From NCBI GenBank assembly GCA_937877655.1, contig CALFJC010000106.1, forward strand, positions 1 through 25,283: DNA of 25,283 nt, given 5' to 3'. The notes below the pieces were generated by a model. The model saw only the letters and a list, made by a program, of their open reading frames with translations. It was not told where the DNA came from and ran no database searches. Position numbers and translations under genes: made by a program. This DNA comes from an uncultured Selenomonadales bacterium (GTDB lineage Bacteria; Bacillota; Negativicutes; Selenomonadales; Selenomonadaceae). Position 1 is the first letter of the stretch. Every line of letters starts with the position of its first letter. Below are positions 13,642 to 21,208 of the stretch, one piece after another.

Positions 13642-14622
13642 ATGTTGGAAAAAATTTTATTGGAAGCGGTAAGCCGCGACGCGTCAGATATTCATTTGAC
13701 GGTCGGGCAACCGCCTTTTTTTCGTGTAAGCGGAGAAATTTTTCAATCGGGAGAAATTTTGTCTGCGCGGGACGTCGAAAGTTTTTTGGAAAAACTTTTG
13801 TCGCCGAGACTGCGCGAGGAGCTTGAAAAAAATTTGGCAGTCGATTTTTCGCATGTCGAAGAAAATTTGTCGCGGAGATTCAGAGTGAACATTTATTATC
13901 AGCGAAAATTCCCCGCGCTCGCCCTCAGACTTATCGCAAAAGAAATTCCGACGCTCGATAAGTTGGGAGTTCCCGTTGCCTTAAAAAAATTTTTTACCGC
14001 CGCGCAGGGCTTAATCCTTGTGACGGGCAGGACAGGATCGGGAAAATCAACGACGCTAGCCGCATTTTTAAACGAGCTGATAAAAATTCGCCCGTGTCAT
14101 CTTTTGACTTTGGAAGACCCGATAGAATTTGAATATTCGGCAGAAAAATCTTTCGTAAGCCAGCGGGAACTCGGACAAGATTTTTTGAACTTCGCGGACG
14201 CGGTGCGGACGGCAATGCGAGAAATGCCCGACGTGTTATTAATCGGCGAAATTCGCGACGCGGCGACAATGCACGCGGCACTTGAGGCATCGGCGGCGGG
14301 CGTCTTGGTTTTGGCGACGCTCCATACAAAATCGGCGGCGGAAACCGCAATGCGCGTCGAAACAATGTTTCCGCTCGTTCAGCGCGACGCCATCAGAGAT
14401 TTATTCGCGGACGAATTCAGCGCGATAATTTCTCAACAGCTCGTCAAAACTTCAAAAGGAAGAACTTGCGCGGCAGAAGTTTTGTTGGCAAATCCGGCGG
14501 CGCGTTCGCTGATTCGGCAAGGAAAATACGTTCAACTGCAAAACGTCATGATGAGCGGACGGGCGCAGGGTATGCAAACAATGGACGCGGCGTTAAAGGC
14601 GGTCGGTTATGAAAAAGTTTAA
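13642..14622 (+). CDS. pilT: Type IV pilus retraction ATPase PilT
   Basis: A hexameric cytoplasmic ATPase that powers pilus disassembly and twitching. Signs in the 326-residue product: a PilT-type N-terminus (SRDASDIHLTVGQPPFFRVSG), Walker A GRTGSGKST (129-137), an Asp-box LTLEDPIEF (156-163), Walker B VLLIGEIRD (198-206) and the His-box ATLHTKSA (around 229). The PilT-specific LIRQGK near the C-terminus is present (AIRNLIREGK in classical PilT), favouring PilT over the assembly ATPase PilB. GAGGAG lies 10 nt before ATG 13642. The pilC-like gene overlaps its 3' end by 14 bp, so it starts a pilus operon. The stem-loop array lies just upstream. Confidence 0.93.
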   Translation: MLEKILLEAVSRDASDIHLTVGQPPFFRVSGEIFQSGEILSARDVESFLEKLLSPRLREELEKNLAVDFSHVEENLSRRFRVNIYYQRKFPALALRLIAKEIPTLDKLGVPVALKKFFTAAQGLILVTGRTGSGKSTTLAAFLNELIKIRPCHLLTLEDPIEFEYSAEKSFVSQRELGQDFLNFADAVRTAMREMPDVLLIGEIRDAATMHAALEASAAGVLVLATLHTKSAAETAMRVETMFPLVQRDAIRDLFADEFSAIISQQLVKTSKGRTCAAEVLLANPAARSLIRQGKYVQLQNVMMSGRAQGMQTMDAALKAVGYEKV

Positions 14623-15805
14623 GTACAAGGGTTATGATTCTTCGTCAGCCGAAATGGTCGGGACGTTGGAGGCGGAAAATTATTCCGAAGCCTACGCCGC
14701 TTTGAATTATCAGGGCGTGACCGTCGTCAAACTCGAACAAACTCAAGAAAGTTTTGCGAAATCGTTGGAAAATTTTTGGCTGAAAATGAAACTCGGCGGG
14801 CAATGGAACTCGGTTTTCTTCAGAGAATTAAGCGTCATGTTGGGAGTAATGACTTTGCATGATTCGCTGAAAACTTTGGCGGGCGCGGCGAAAAATCATC
14901 CTTCAGAAAAAATTTTAAATGAACTTGTAACGGCGGTCGGTGAAGGACAAAATTTTTCTTCGGCATTGGAACGTTATGAAATAATTTTCGGCGGCGACGC
15001 AATACAATCTGTGGAAATCGGCGAGGCGAGCGGCAATTTGCAAGACGTAACTGCGCGGCTTGCGGCGCAACTTGAAAGAAATTATTCGACGGAAAAAAAA
15101 GTTCGCGGCGCAATGTATTATCCGCTTTTTGTATTGCTGGCGGCATTTCTCGCGGCGATAATTTTAGTCAATGTGACTTTGCCCGTCTTTGAAAATTTTT
15201 TCGCGGAGCAGGGCGGCGAATTGCCGCTCGTGACTTTGATTCTTTTGCACGGCGGGAAATTTTTTTCGGAGCATTTGATTTTAATCGTCTTCGGATTTAT
15301 TTTGAGCGGAATTTTTTTCGCAACGGTTTATAATCGTGTTAAAGCGATAAAATTTTTATCGGACAAATTAAAGATGAAAATCAAACTCCTGCGCGAAGTC
15401 GAGCTGAGAAATTTTTTCGGGCGATTGAGTTTTTTGTTGGAAAGCGGCGTGACTTTGGACGAGGCGATAAAACTCTGCGCGGCGGCGAGCAAAAATCTTT
15501 TCATGCAAAAAAAATTAACCGAGATAAAATTCTCGGTTGAACGCGGCGGCAATTTGGGCGATTTGGTTGCGAAAGAAAATTTTCCGCCGCTTTATGTCGG
15601 TTTAATCGTGACGGGCGAAGCGGGCGGCGAATTGGTAAACATGTTGCGGCAATGCGAATCGATGGCGGATTTTGAAGTTGAAGAAATCCTGCGCGGGTTG
15701 CCGGCGAAGGCAGAAATTTTCGGGACGCTTATCGCGGGGCTGATTGTTGCGACGTTGGTTTTCGCAGTCATCTTGCCGATTTTCGACGTGACAAATTTAT
15801 TGTAG
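14609..15805 (+). CDS. pilC: Type IV pilus/type II secretion inner-membrane platform protein (PilC/GspF)
   Basis: The polytopic platform protein that couples the pilus motor ATPase to the pilin fibre. It has 398 residues, normal for the family. Two homologous GspF domains are visible. The first is at about 55-180 (FFRELSVMLGV and SVEIGEASGNLQDVTARLAAQLE). The second is at about 262-390 (FFGRLSFLLESGVTLDEAIKL and IVTGEAGGELVNMLRQC). Membrane segments lie near 168-190, 218-242 and 370-394. The N-terminus FKYKGYDSSSAEMVGTLEAEN is typical of family members. It is translationally coupled to pilT; ftsE follows after 12 nt. Confidence 0.92.
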   Translation: MKKFKYKGYDSSSAEMVGTLEAENYSEAYAALNYQGVTVVKLEQTQESFAKSLENFWLKMKLGGQWNSVFFRELSVMLGVMTLHDSLKTLAGAAKNHPSEKILNELVTAVGEGQNFSSALERYEIIFGGDAIQSVEIGEASGNLQDVTARLAAQLERNYSTEKKVRGAMYYPLFVLLAAFLAAIILVNVTLPVFENFFAEQGGELPLVTLILLHGGKFFSEHLILIVFGFILSGIFFATVYNRVKAIKFLSDKLKMKIKLLREVELRNFFGRLSFLLESGVTLDEAIKLCAAASKNLFMQKKLTEIKFSVERGGNLGDLVAKENFPPLYVGLIVTGEAGGELVNMLRQCESMADFEVEEILRGLPAKAEIFGTLIAGLIVATLVFAVILPIFDVTNLL

Positions 15806-15817
15806 GGGAAAAATTCG

Positions 15818-16549
15818 ATGATTCATTTAAAAGAAGTGACGAAAATTTACAAGGAAAATAATGTTCTTGCGCTTGACAAAGTCAGTCTCGACATTGAGCG
15901 CGGCGAATTTGTTTTTATTGTCGGGACTTCGGGTAGCGGCAAATCGACGCTGATGAAACTTTTGATGCATGAAGAAATTGCGACTTCGGGAAGCGTCATT
16001 GTCAACGGCAAGGACGTTACGAAACTCAAGCCGAAAGAAGTTCCTTACCTTCGGAGAATTCTCGGCGTGATTTTTCAAGATTATCGATTGTTGGAAGACA
16101 AAACCGTTTATGAAAATGTTGCCTTCGCAATGCAAGTTATCGAGGCTCCGCGAAAAATTATGCAACGGAGCGTCAATACCGTTTTGGATATTGTCGGCTT
16201 GCGCGATAAGTTCAAAAGTTTTCCCGCGCAGTTATCGGGCGGCGAACAACAGCGTGTTGCGATAGCCAGAGCGATTGTCAATGATCCGCGAATTGTCATT
16301 GCCGACGAGCCGACGGGAAATCTTGATCCCGAAACAAGTTGGGACATCATGGATATTTTCCAGAGAATCAACGCGGCGGGCACTACGATTGTCATGGCGA
16401 CGCACGATAAAACGATCGTAGATCAAATGCAACGGCGCGTTATCGAAATTGCGGGCGGCAAAATTATTCGCGACGCGGCAAGAGGAGCTTATTCCAAAGA
16501 TGAGCCGAAAAAGGAAGAATCTCCCTTCGACAGATTTTTTTTCAGGTGA
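15818..16549 (+). CDS. ftsE: Cell-division ABC-transporter ATPase FtsE
   Basis: The ATPase partner of FtsX, which regulates peptidoglycan hydrolases at the septum. Motifs: Walker A GTSGSGKST (36-44), Q-loop in GVIFQDYRLLEDKTVYENVAF (FtsE-specific wording), signature LSGGEQQR (139-146) and Walker B VIADEPTGNLD (160-170). Length is 243 residues, with a charged C-terminal extension (SKDEPKKEESPFDRFFFR) beyond the usual end at about 220-230. Normally ftsX follows directly, but here the next gene, after 4 nt, is a prepilin. Other MacB/LolD-like ABC ATPases share the motifs, yet the Q-loop region argues for FtsE. It sits inside a pilus operon. Confidence 0.9.
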   Translation: MIHLKEVTKIYKENNVLALDKVSLDIERGEFVFIVGTSGSGKSTLMKLLMHEEIATSGSVIVNGKDVTKLKPKEVPYLRRILGVIFQDYRLLEDKTVYENVAFAMQVIEAPRKIMQRSVNTVLDIVGLRDKFKSFPAQLSGGEQQRVAIARAIVNDPRIVIADEPTGNLDPETSWDIMDIFQRINAAGTTIVMATHDKTIVDQMQRRVIEIAGGKIIRDAARGAYSKDEPKKEESPFDRFFFR

Positions 16550-16553
16550 CGAA

Positions 16554-17048
16554 ATGCAAAAGGGCTTGGCAACGCTGGAAATAATTTTGGCGACAATGAT
16601 AATCGCGATTTTGGCAAGTTCAGCCGTTCCGAATGCCGCTCGACTTATCGACAGCGTTTCTCTTGATTATGAAACCAAACGGCTTTACAGCGAGTTGCGA
16701 TTTATTCAGGAAATGAGCCGCTCGACCACAATTTCGGACATCGGCACGGGCGGCACGGGAATTATAACCGACACCGGCGCGGAACCGACTTTGATTATTT
16801 ATCCCGATAAAAATTATTACCAAGTTTTCAGAGCTGCAGATGAAAACAACCCCATTCGCGAGCCGCATTATCTTTCAAAAGGCATAAAAATTTCTTCGCC
16901 GAAAAATAAAATCAGTTTTAATTCGGACGGCAAGGCGGACATTAACAGCAATCACATAACTTTGACTTCACGCTTCGGAAAAAATAAATATCTTATTTTT
17001 GATTCCGTCGGAAGGATTCGTGCTTCTTTGACTTTGCCGAACGAATAA
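16554..17048 (+). CDS. Type IV prepilin/pseudopilin-like protein (GspH-like)
   Basis: A predicted secreted pilin-like subunit of 164 residues. The N-terminus MQKG|LATLEIILATMIIAI is a class III signal: basic residue, Gly-4 at the prepilin-peptidase site, Glu at mature position +5 and then a hydrophobic helix. Position +1 is Leu instead of the usual Phe. The rest looks like a GspH/FimT-type minor pilin, with an RLYSELRFIQEMSR helix and a beta-rich C-terminal half (IYPDKNYYQVF and ISFNSDGKA). ATG 16554 was chosen because it gives this signal exactly and is preceded by AGGTGA. It is the last gene of the pilT-pilC-ftsE cluster. It could be a minor pilin or a DNA-uptake or secretion pseudopilin. 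Confidence 0.85.
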   Translation: MQKGLATLEIILATMIIAILASSAVPNAARLIDSVSLDYETKRLYSELRFIQEMSRSTTISDIGTGGTGIITDTGAEPTLIIYPDKNYYQVFRAADENNPIREPHYLSKGIKISSPKNKISFNSDGKADINSNHITLTSRFGKNKYLIFDSVGRIRASLTLPNE

Positions 17049-17075
17049 AAAAATCTCCGCGTTGACACGGAGATT
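17045..17075 (-). terminator. Terminator of the grpE-dnaK-dnaJ operon
   Basis: AATCTCCG (17052-17059) pairs perfectly with CGGAGATT (17068-17075). On the minus strand the stem is followed by a T-run (complement of the A-run 17046-17053), just after the dnaJ stop. The plus strand has no T-run, so the convergent pilus operon would be stopped only weakly. Confidence 0.9.
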
Positions 17076-17087
17076 GTCGGAAAAAAT

Positions 17088-18257
17088 TTAATCGAATAAA
17101 TCTTTAAGCTTGTCGAAGAAAGATTTTTTTTCGGGATTGTTGGTTGAGTCGGAGCCGCCGTCTTCAAACTCGCGCAACAATCTTTTTTGTTTATTTGTGA
17201 GATTTTTGGGCGTGAGAACTTTTATCTTAACGAATTCATCGCCGCGCCCTTCTCCGCGCAGAAAAGGAATTCCTTTGCCGCGAATTCTGAGCACCGCGCC
17301 CGATTGAGTTCCTTCGGGAATTGTCAAATCAACTTTGCCGTCAATCGTCGGAGCCTCAATCTTCGCGCCGAGTGCCGCTTGCACAAAACTTATCGGCACT
17401 TCGCAATGAACTTCGGTATCGTTGCGGGTAAAAATTTTATGCGGCTTGATATTGACATAAACATAAAGATCGCCGGGCTTGCCGCCGCGTTCGCCTGCCT
17501 GTCCGCCGCCCGAAACTCTCAATCTTTGTCCTTCGTCAACGCCTTTTGGAATATTGATTTTTATGTCGCGTTCAACTTTCACTTTCCCGACGCCGTGACA
17601 ATGTTCGCAAGGATTTTTGATAATCTGCCCCGTGCCGTGACAACGTTCGCAAGGACGAGCATTTGAAATTACTCCGAAAGGCGTCCGCGTTGTTGTCTGG
17701 CGCATACCCGTTCCGTGACAATCGGGACATTCATCTGGCGTTGTACCTTTTTTGGCTCCCGTGCCGCCGCATTCTTCGCAACTTTCAAAGCGCGGAACTT
17801 TAATAGACATTTCCTTACCGAAAGCCGCTTCCTCAAAAGTAATTCTCAAATCGTAACGAAGATCCGCGCCTCGTTCCGGACCGCGTTTTTGACGAGCACG
17901 AGCTCCTCCCCCGCCGCCGCCGAAAAATTGTTCAAAAATATCTCCGAAGCCGCCGCCCATGCCGCTGAAAATATCTTCCATGTTGATATTTCCGTTGAAA
18001 CCGCCGCTGCTGTTCGTATAAGCTCCGCTCGGATCGACGAAACCGAATTGATCATATTGCGCCCGCTTTTCCTTGTCCTTTAAAATGTCGTAAGCCTCGT
18101 TGATCTCTTTCATTTTGGCTTCCGCAGTTTTCGGATCGTCGCGATTCAAATCGGGATGATATTTCCGCGCCAATTTGCGATAGGCTTTTTTTATTTCGTC
18201 ATCCGTCGAATTTTTGTTGACGCCGAGCACTTCATAATAATCTTTTTTCTCCGCCAT
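17088..18257 (-). CDS. dnaJ: Co-chaperone DnaJ (Hsp40, class I)
   Basis: Delivers unfolded protein to DnaK and stimulates its ATPase. The 389-residue product has the full class I layout. A J domain (about 5-70) contains H34-P35-D36. A Gly/Phe-rich linker follows (GGFNGNINMEDIFSGMGGGFG). A zinc-finger domain comes next, with four CxxCxGxG-type repeats (CEECGGTG, CPDCHGTG, CERCHGTG, CEHCHGVG). The C-terminal peptide-binding domains carry GVDEGQRLRVSG and GDLYVYVNI. AAGGAG lies about 8 nt before its ATG. It lies 72 nt downstream of dnaK, with a stable hairpin in the gap, and ends at a terminator. Confidence 0.98.
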   Translation of the reverse strand: MAEKKDYYEVLGVNKNSTDDEIKKAYRKLARKYHPDLNRDDPKTAEAKMKEINEAYDILKDKEKRAQYDQFGFVDPSGAYTNSSGGFNGNINMEDIFSGMGGGFGDIFEQFFGGGGGGARARQKRGPERGADLRYDLRITFEEAAFGKEMSIKVPRFESCEECGGTGAKKGTTPDECPDCHGTGMRQTTTRTPFGVISNARPCERCHGTGQIIKNPCEHCHGVGKVKVERDIKINIPKGVDEGQRLRVSGGGQAGERGGKPGDLYVYVNIKPHKIFTRNDTEVHCEVPISFVQAALGAKIEAPTIDGKVDLTIPEGTQSGAVLRIRGKGIPFLRGEGRGDEFVKIKVLTPKNLTNKQKRLLREFEDGGSDSTNNPEKKSFFDKLKDLFD

Positions 18258-18280
18258 AAAATCATCTCCTTAAACAAACA

Positions 18281-18310
18281 AGGGGGAGAGAGAATTTGTC
18301 TCCCTCCCCT
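18281..18310 (-). promoter_or_regulatory. Stable hairpin between dnaK and dnaJ
   Basis: Read on the minus strand, AGGGGAGGGAGA pairs with TCTCTCTCCCCCT: twelve base pairs with one bulged C and one G-T pair. The loop is five nucleotides. It lies between the dnaK stop and the dnaJ ribosome site and is followed by only a mixed T/G stretch. It could protect the dnaK part of the mRNA or partly attenuate dnaJ. Confidence 0.7.
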
Positions 18311-18329
18311 GCGTGTGATTTATCGAAAA

Positions 18330-20186
18330 TTATTTCTTTGTATCAGACCACTCGGCATCGATTGTGTCATCGTCTTTTTTGTTTGACGAGCTTTGTTGTT
18401 GTTGCTGAGTGAAATCTGTATTGGGTTCGCCCTGCTGATTAGCCGCGCCCGCTTGATAAGCCGCCGAGCTGAGTTTGTAAAGTGCTTGACGAACTTCTTC
18501 CGTCAACTTCTTAAGAGTCTCGGTGTCGCCGCTGTCGAGTTTTTCTTTAAGAGCCTGCGCGGCATTGCGAACATCTTTAATCAAGCCGTCTTCAACTTTT
18601 CCTTCAAAATCCTTGCAAGTTTTTTCCGCTTGATAAACGGTGTGTTCGGCGTCATTTTTGGCATCAGCCGCCTCGCGTTGTTTTTTATCTTCGGCTTCGT
18701 GCGCCGCCGCTTCCTTAACCATACGATCAATATCGTCTTTGCTCATGCCGCTTGAAGATTGAATCGTAATTTTCTGCTCGCGCCCCGTGCCTTTATCTTT
18801 CGCCGAGACGTTTACGATACCGTTGCTGTCAATGTCAAAAGTAACTTCGATTTGCGGAATACCTCTCGGTGCCGGCGGAATATCCGACAAGACAAAACGT
18901 CCGAGAGTTTTATTGCCCGCCGCCATTTCGCGTTCGCCCTGCAAAACGTGAATTTCAACGCTGGTTTGATTGTCCGCCGCCGTCGAGAAAATTTGAGATT
19001 TTTGCGTCGGGATTGTGGTATTGCGGTCAATAATCTTCGTGCAAATGCCGCCGAGAGTTTCAATTCCTAAAGACAACGGAGTTACGTCGAGCAGGAGAAT
19101 TTTATTATCCTTGCCGAATTCGCCGCTTAAAACGCCGCCTTGAATTGCCGCGCCGATTGAAACGCACTCATCGGGATTGATGCCCTTGTGCGGTTCCTTG
19201 CCTAAAATTTCGCGAATTGCATTTTGAACGGCGGGGATTCTGGACGAGCCGCCGACCAAAATTATTTTGTCAATATCTTTACCCGACAAGCCTGCGTCTT
19301 TCATTGCGTTGCGCGTCGGTCCCATTGTTCTTTCGACGAGATCGCGAGTAAGATCATCAAATTTCGCTCTTGTCAATGTTAAGTCTAAATGTTTCGGACC
19401 GCTTGCGTCGGCAGTTATGAACGGCAGATTTATATTTGTCGAAGTCATGGAGCTGAGTTCGATTTTTGCTTTTTCCGCCGCCTCGATAAGACGTTGCGCA
19501 CTCATTTTATCTGCGGAAAGATCAATGCCGTTATCGCGTTTGAACTCGGAAACCATCCAATCCATAACTTTTTTATCGAAGTCGTCGCCGCCAAGATGTG
19601 TATCGCCGCTGGTTGCCTTAACTTCAAAAGTTCCTTCGCTGAGTTCCAAAATCGATACGTCGAAAGTGCCGCCGCCCAAGTCGAAAACCAAAATTGTTTC
19701 GTCATTATCTTTATCCAAGCCGTAAGCAAGCGCGGCAGCAGTCGGCTCGTTTATTATTCTCAAAACTTCCAAGCCCGCGATTGTGCCGGCGTCTTTTGTC
19801 GCTTGACGTTGTGCGTCGTTGAAGTAAGCGGGAACCGTGATAACCGCCTGTTTGACTGTTTCGCCGAGATAAGCTTCCGCGTCCGCTTTGAGCTTTTGCA
19901 AAACCATTGCGGAAATTTCGGGTGGCGTATAATCTTTTCCGTCGATTGAAACTTTGTAGCTTTCGCCCATGTGACGTTTGATTGAAGAAATTGTTCTGTC
20001 GGGATTGCTGACGGCTTGACGCTTCGCAAGTTGTCCGACAAGGCGTTGACCGTCTTTTGTGAAACCGACAACCGACGGCGTGATTCTGCTGCCTTCGGGG
20101 TTCGTGATAACTGTAGGTTCGCCGCCTTCAATGACGCTGACGACGCTGTTTGTTGTTCCCAAATCTATGCCAATAACTTTACTCAT
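18330..20186 (-). CDS. dnaK: Chaperone DnaK (Hsp70)
   Basis: The ATP-driven Hsp70 folding chaperone. The 618-residue product starts MSKVIGIDLGTTNSVVSV and has the usual signatures: VFDLGGGTFDVSIL (phosphate 2 region) and ILVGGSSRIPAVQ (adenosine region). The interdomain linker region leads into LLLDVTPLSLGIETLGG. The substrate-binding domain follows, then a helical lid and a Gln/Asn-rich tail ending DDTIDAEWSD, close to the conserved family end. It lacks the loop insertion near the N-terminus that long Gram-negative DnaK proteins carry, as in Firmicutes. AAGGAG lies before its ATG. It sits between grpE and dnaJ. Confidence 0.98.
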   Translation of the reverse strand: MSKVIGIDLGTTNSVVSVIEGGEPTVITNPEGSRITPSVVGFTKDGQRLVGQLAKRQAVSNPDRTISSIKRHMGESYKVSIDGKDYTPPEISAMVLQKLKADAEAYLGETVKQAVITVPAYFNDAQRQATKDAGTIAGLEVLRIINEPTAAALAYGLDKDNDETILVFDLGGGTFDVSILELSEGTFEVKATSGDTHLGGDDFDKKVMDWMVSEFKRDNGIDLSADKMSAQRLIEAAEKAKIELSSMTSTNINLPFITADASGPKHLDLTLTRAKFDDLTRDLVERTMGPTRNAMKDAGLSGKDIDKIILVGGSSRIPAVQNAIREILGKEPHKGINPDECVSIGAAIQGGVLSGEFGKDNKILLLDVTPLSLGIETLGGICTKIIDRNTTIPTQKSQIFSTAADNQTSVEIHVLQGEREMAAGNKTLGRFVLSDIPPAPRGIPQIEVTFDIDSNGIVNVSAKDKGTGREQKITIQSSSGMSKDDIDRMVKEAAAHEAEDKKQREAADAKNDAEHTVYQAEKTCKDFEGKVEDGLIKDVRNAAQALKEKLDSGDTETLKKLTEEVRQALYKLSSAAYQAGAANQQGEPNTDFTQQQQQSSSNKKDDDTIDAEWSDTKK

Positions 20187-20208
20187 AAAGAATTATCTCC
20201 TTTCAATT

Positions 20209-20225
20209 TAGCTGATAGCTGATAG
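20209..20225. repeat. 7-bp tandem repeat TAGCTGA between grpE and dnaK
   Basis: TAGCTGA at 20209-20215 and 20216-20222, followed by TAG. It sits just upstream (minus-strand sense) of the dnaK ribosome site. Confidence 0.8.
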
Positions 20226-20234
20226 TTTTTTTCC

Positions 20235-20262
20235 TATAACCCATAAGCTATAACCTATAAGC
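20235..20262. repeat. 14-bp tandem repeat between grpE and dnaK
   Basis: TATAACCCATAAGC (20235-20248) and TATAACCTATAAGC (20249-20262) differ at one base. Together with the heptamer at 20209-20225 this fills most of the 80-nt grpE-dnaK gap. Confidence 0.82.
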
Positions 20263-20266
20263 TCAA

Positions 20267-20851
20267 TTACGAATTATTTACAACCTGTACCATGCTGGGA
20301 CGAATGACTCTGCCGCGAGCGACATAACCGCGTTGCAATTCGGCGGCAATGAGACCGTCTTCTTTAGTTTCATCTTTAATTGCGCCAACCGCCTGATGAA
20401 AATTCGGATCAAACGGTTTGTTCAAAGTGTCAATCGGTTCGAGCCCGTGTTTGCCCATTACGGCAACCGTCTCTTGCTTAATCATCTCGATTCCCTTGCG
20501 AAGAGCTTCAACGTCCGCATTGTCGGCATTTTCTGCCGCCTTCGACGCCAAACTGAGATTGTCGAGCAAAGGAAGTAAATCCTTCAGAAAAGCCTGCTCG
20601 ACCACCGCCGCGACTTCGGCTTTTTCTTTGGCAGTTCGTTTTCTGAAGTTGTCGAAGTCCGCCTGCAGTCTCAAAATTCTTTCGTTCTTCGCGTTGAGTT
20701 CCTCTTTTAATTTTTCAAGCTCCGCCGCCAAGTCCGGAGTCTCTTCAAAAATTTCCTCTTCGACTTCGGGCGGAGTCTTTTTCATCTGTAAATTTATTTC
20801 TGCGCTGTCGCCGTCTTCGTTGTTGACGACGAGCTTTTTTTCTTCTGCCAA
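20267..20851 (-). CDS. grpE: Nucleotide exchange factor GrpE
   Basis: Releases ADP from DnaK. The product has an acidic N-terminal arm (EEIFEETPD), then a long coiled coil (LAAELEKLKEELNAKNERILRLQADFDNFRKRT, the GrpE hallmark). It ends in a beta domain (FDPNFHQAVGAI, GYVARGRVIRPSMVQV). The TTG at 20851 was chosen: GAGAGGTG at 20858-20865 lies 6 nt upstream and the promoter would start transcripts near 20870. The longest frame, starting at 20905, would lie in the -35 box itself. The product is then 194 residues. It is first in the grpE-dnaK-dnaJ operon; hrcA, often ahead of it in Firmicutes, is absent here. Confidence 0.94.
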   Translation of the reverse strand: MAEEKKLVVNNEDGDSAEINLQMKKTPPEVEEEIFEETPDLAAELEKLKEELNAKNERILRLQADFDNFRKRTAKEKAEVAAVVEQAFLKDLLPLLDNLSLASKAAENADNADVEALRKGIEMIKQETVAVMGKHGLEPIDTLNKPFDPNFHQAVGAIKDETKEDGLIAAELQRGYVARGRVIRPSMVQVVNNS

Positions 20852-20876
20852 GTCGTTCACCTCTCTTTTGGTTGCA

Positions 20877-20905
20877 ACCTTAACACCAATTAGACAAAAA
20901 GTCAA
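20877..20905 (-). promoter_or_regulatory. Promoter of the grpE-dnaK-dnaJ operon
   Basis: On the minus strand, TTGACT (20900-20905) and TAAGGT (20877-20882) are separated by 17 bp. The 10-bp palindrome GGTTGCAACC (20870-20879) overlaps the expected start point. No CIRCE sequence (TTAGCACTC...GAGTGCTAA) was seen near it. Confidence 0.6.
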
Positions 20906-20927
20906 GGGTTTTGTTCAAACTCGCTTT

Positions 20928-21080
20928 GAAAAATTTTATCGGCGGCAAAATTATTCTGCCCGAAAAAATTTTTGAACTGCCGCAAGCTGAAGACGCGAAA
21001 AATTTTATCGGCGAGGAAATTGTTTTTAACATTTCGCTTGAAAAAGTTTTGAACTGCCGCAAGTTGAAGACACGAAAATT
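20928..21080. repeat. Imperfect tandem repeat of about 70-77 bp between grpE and the PTS operon
   Basis: GAAAAATTTTATCGGCG occurs at 20928-20944 and 20997-21013. GAACTGCCGCAAG followed by a (C/T)TGAAGAC tract occurs from 20974 and again from 21051. A third, shorter start (CGAAAATTTT) follows at about 21073. The offset changes from 69 to 77 bp, so an indel separates the copies. The stretch could encode a short peptide on the plus strand (from about 20911), but no ribosome site supports it. The 303-bp intergenic region otherwise shows only the inverted repeat TTACAAATGTAA at about 21101-21112. Confidence 0.7.
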
Positions 21081-21208
21081 TTGGAGAGAATTTTTTTATT
21101 ACAAATGTAACAAGCCGAAAATTTTTTCAGTGATTGAATTCAGCTGATAAAAATCTTGCCTTTGACTAAAATTTTAATCATGAAAAAAGTTTTTTGGGAG
21201 GTATGAAA

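Noticed and set aside
20911..21147. 78-codon plus-strand frame between grpE and the PTS genes
   Set aside because: It spans an imperfect tandem repeat, has no ribosome site and overlaps the grpE promoter region; I treat it as repeat DNA rather than a gene.
21120..21208. Sigma-54 or sigma-70 promoter for the PTS operon
   Set aside because: No GG-N10-GC pair fits sigma-54. TTGACT at 21162 has no -10 box at workable spacing before the ribosome site. I could not support a specific promoter.
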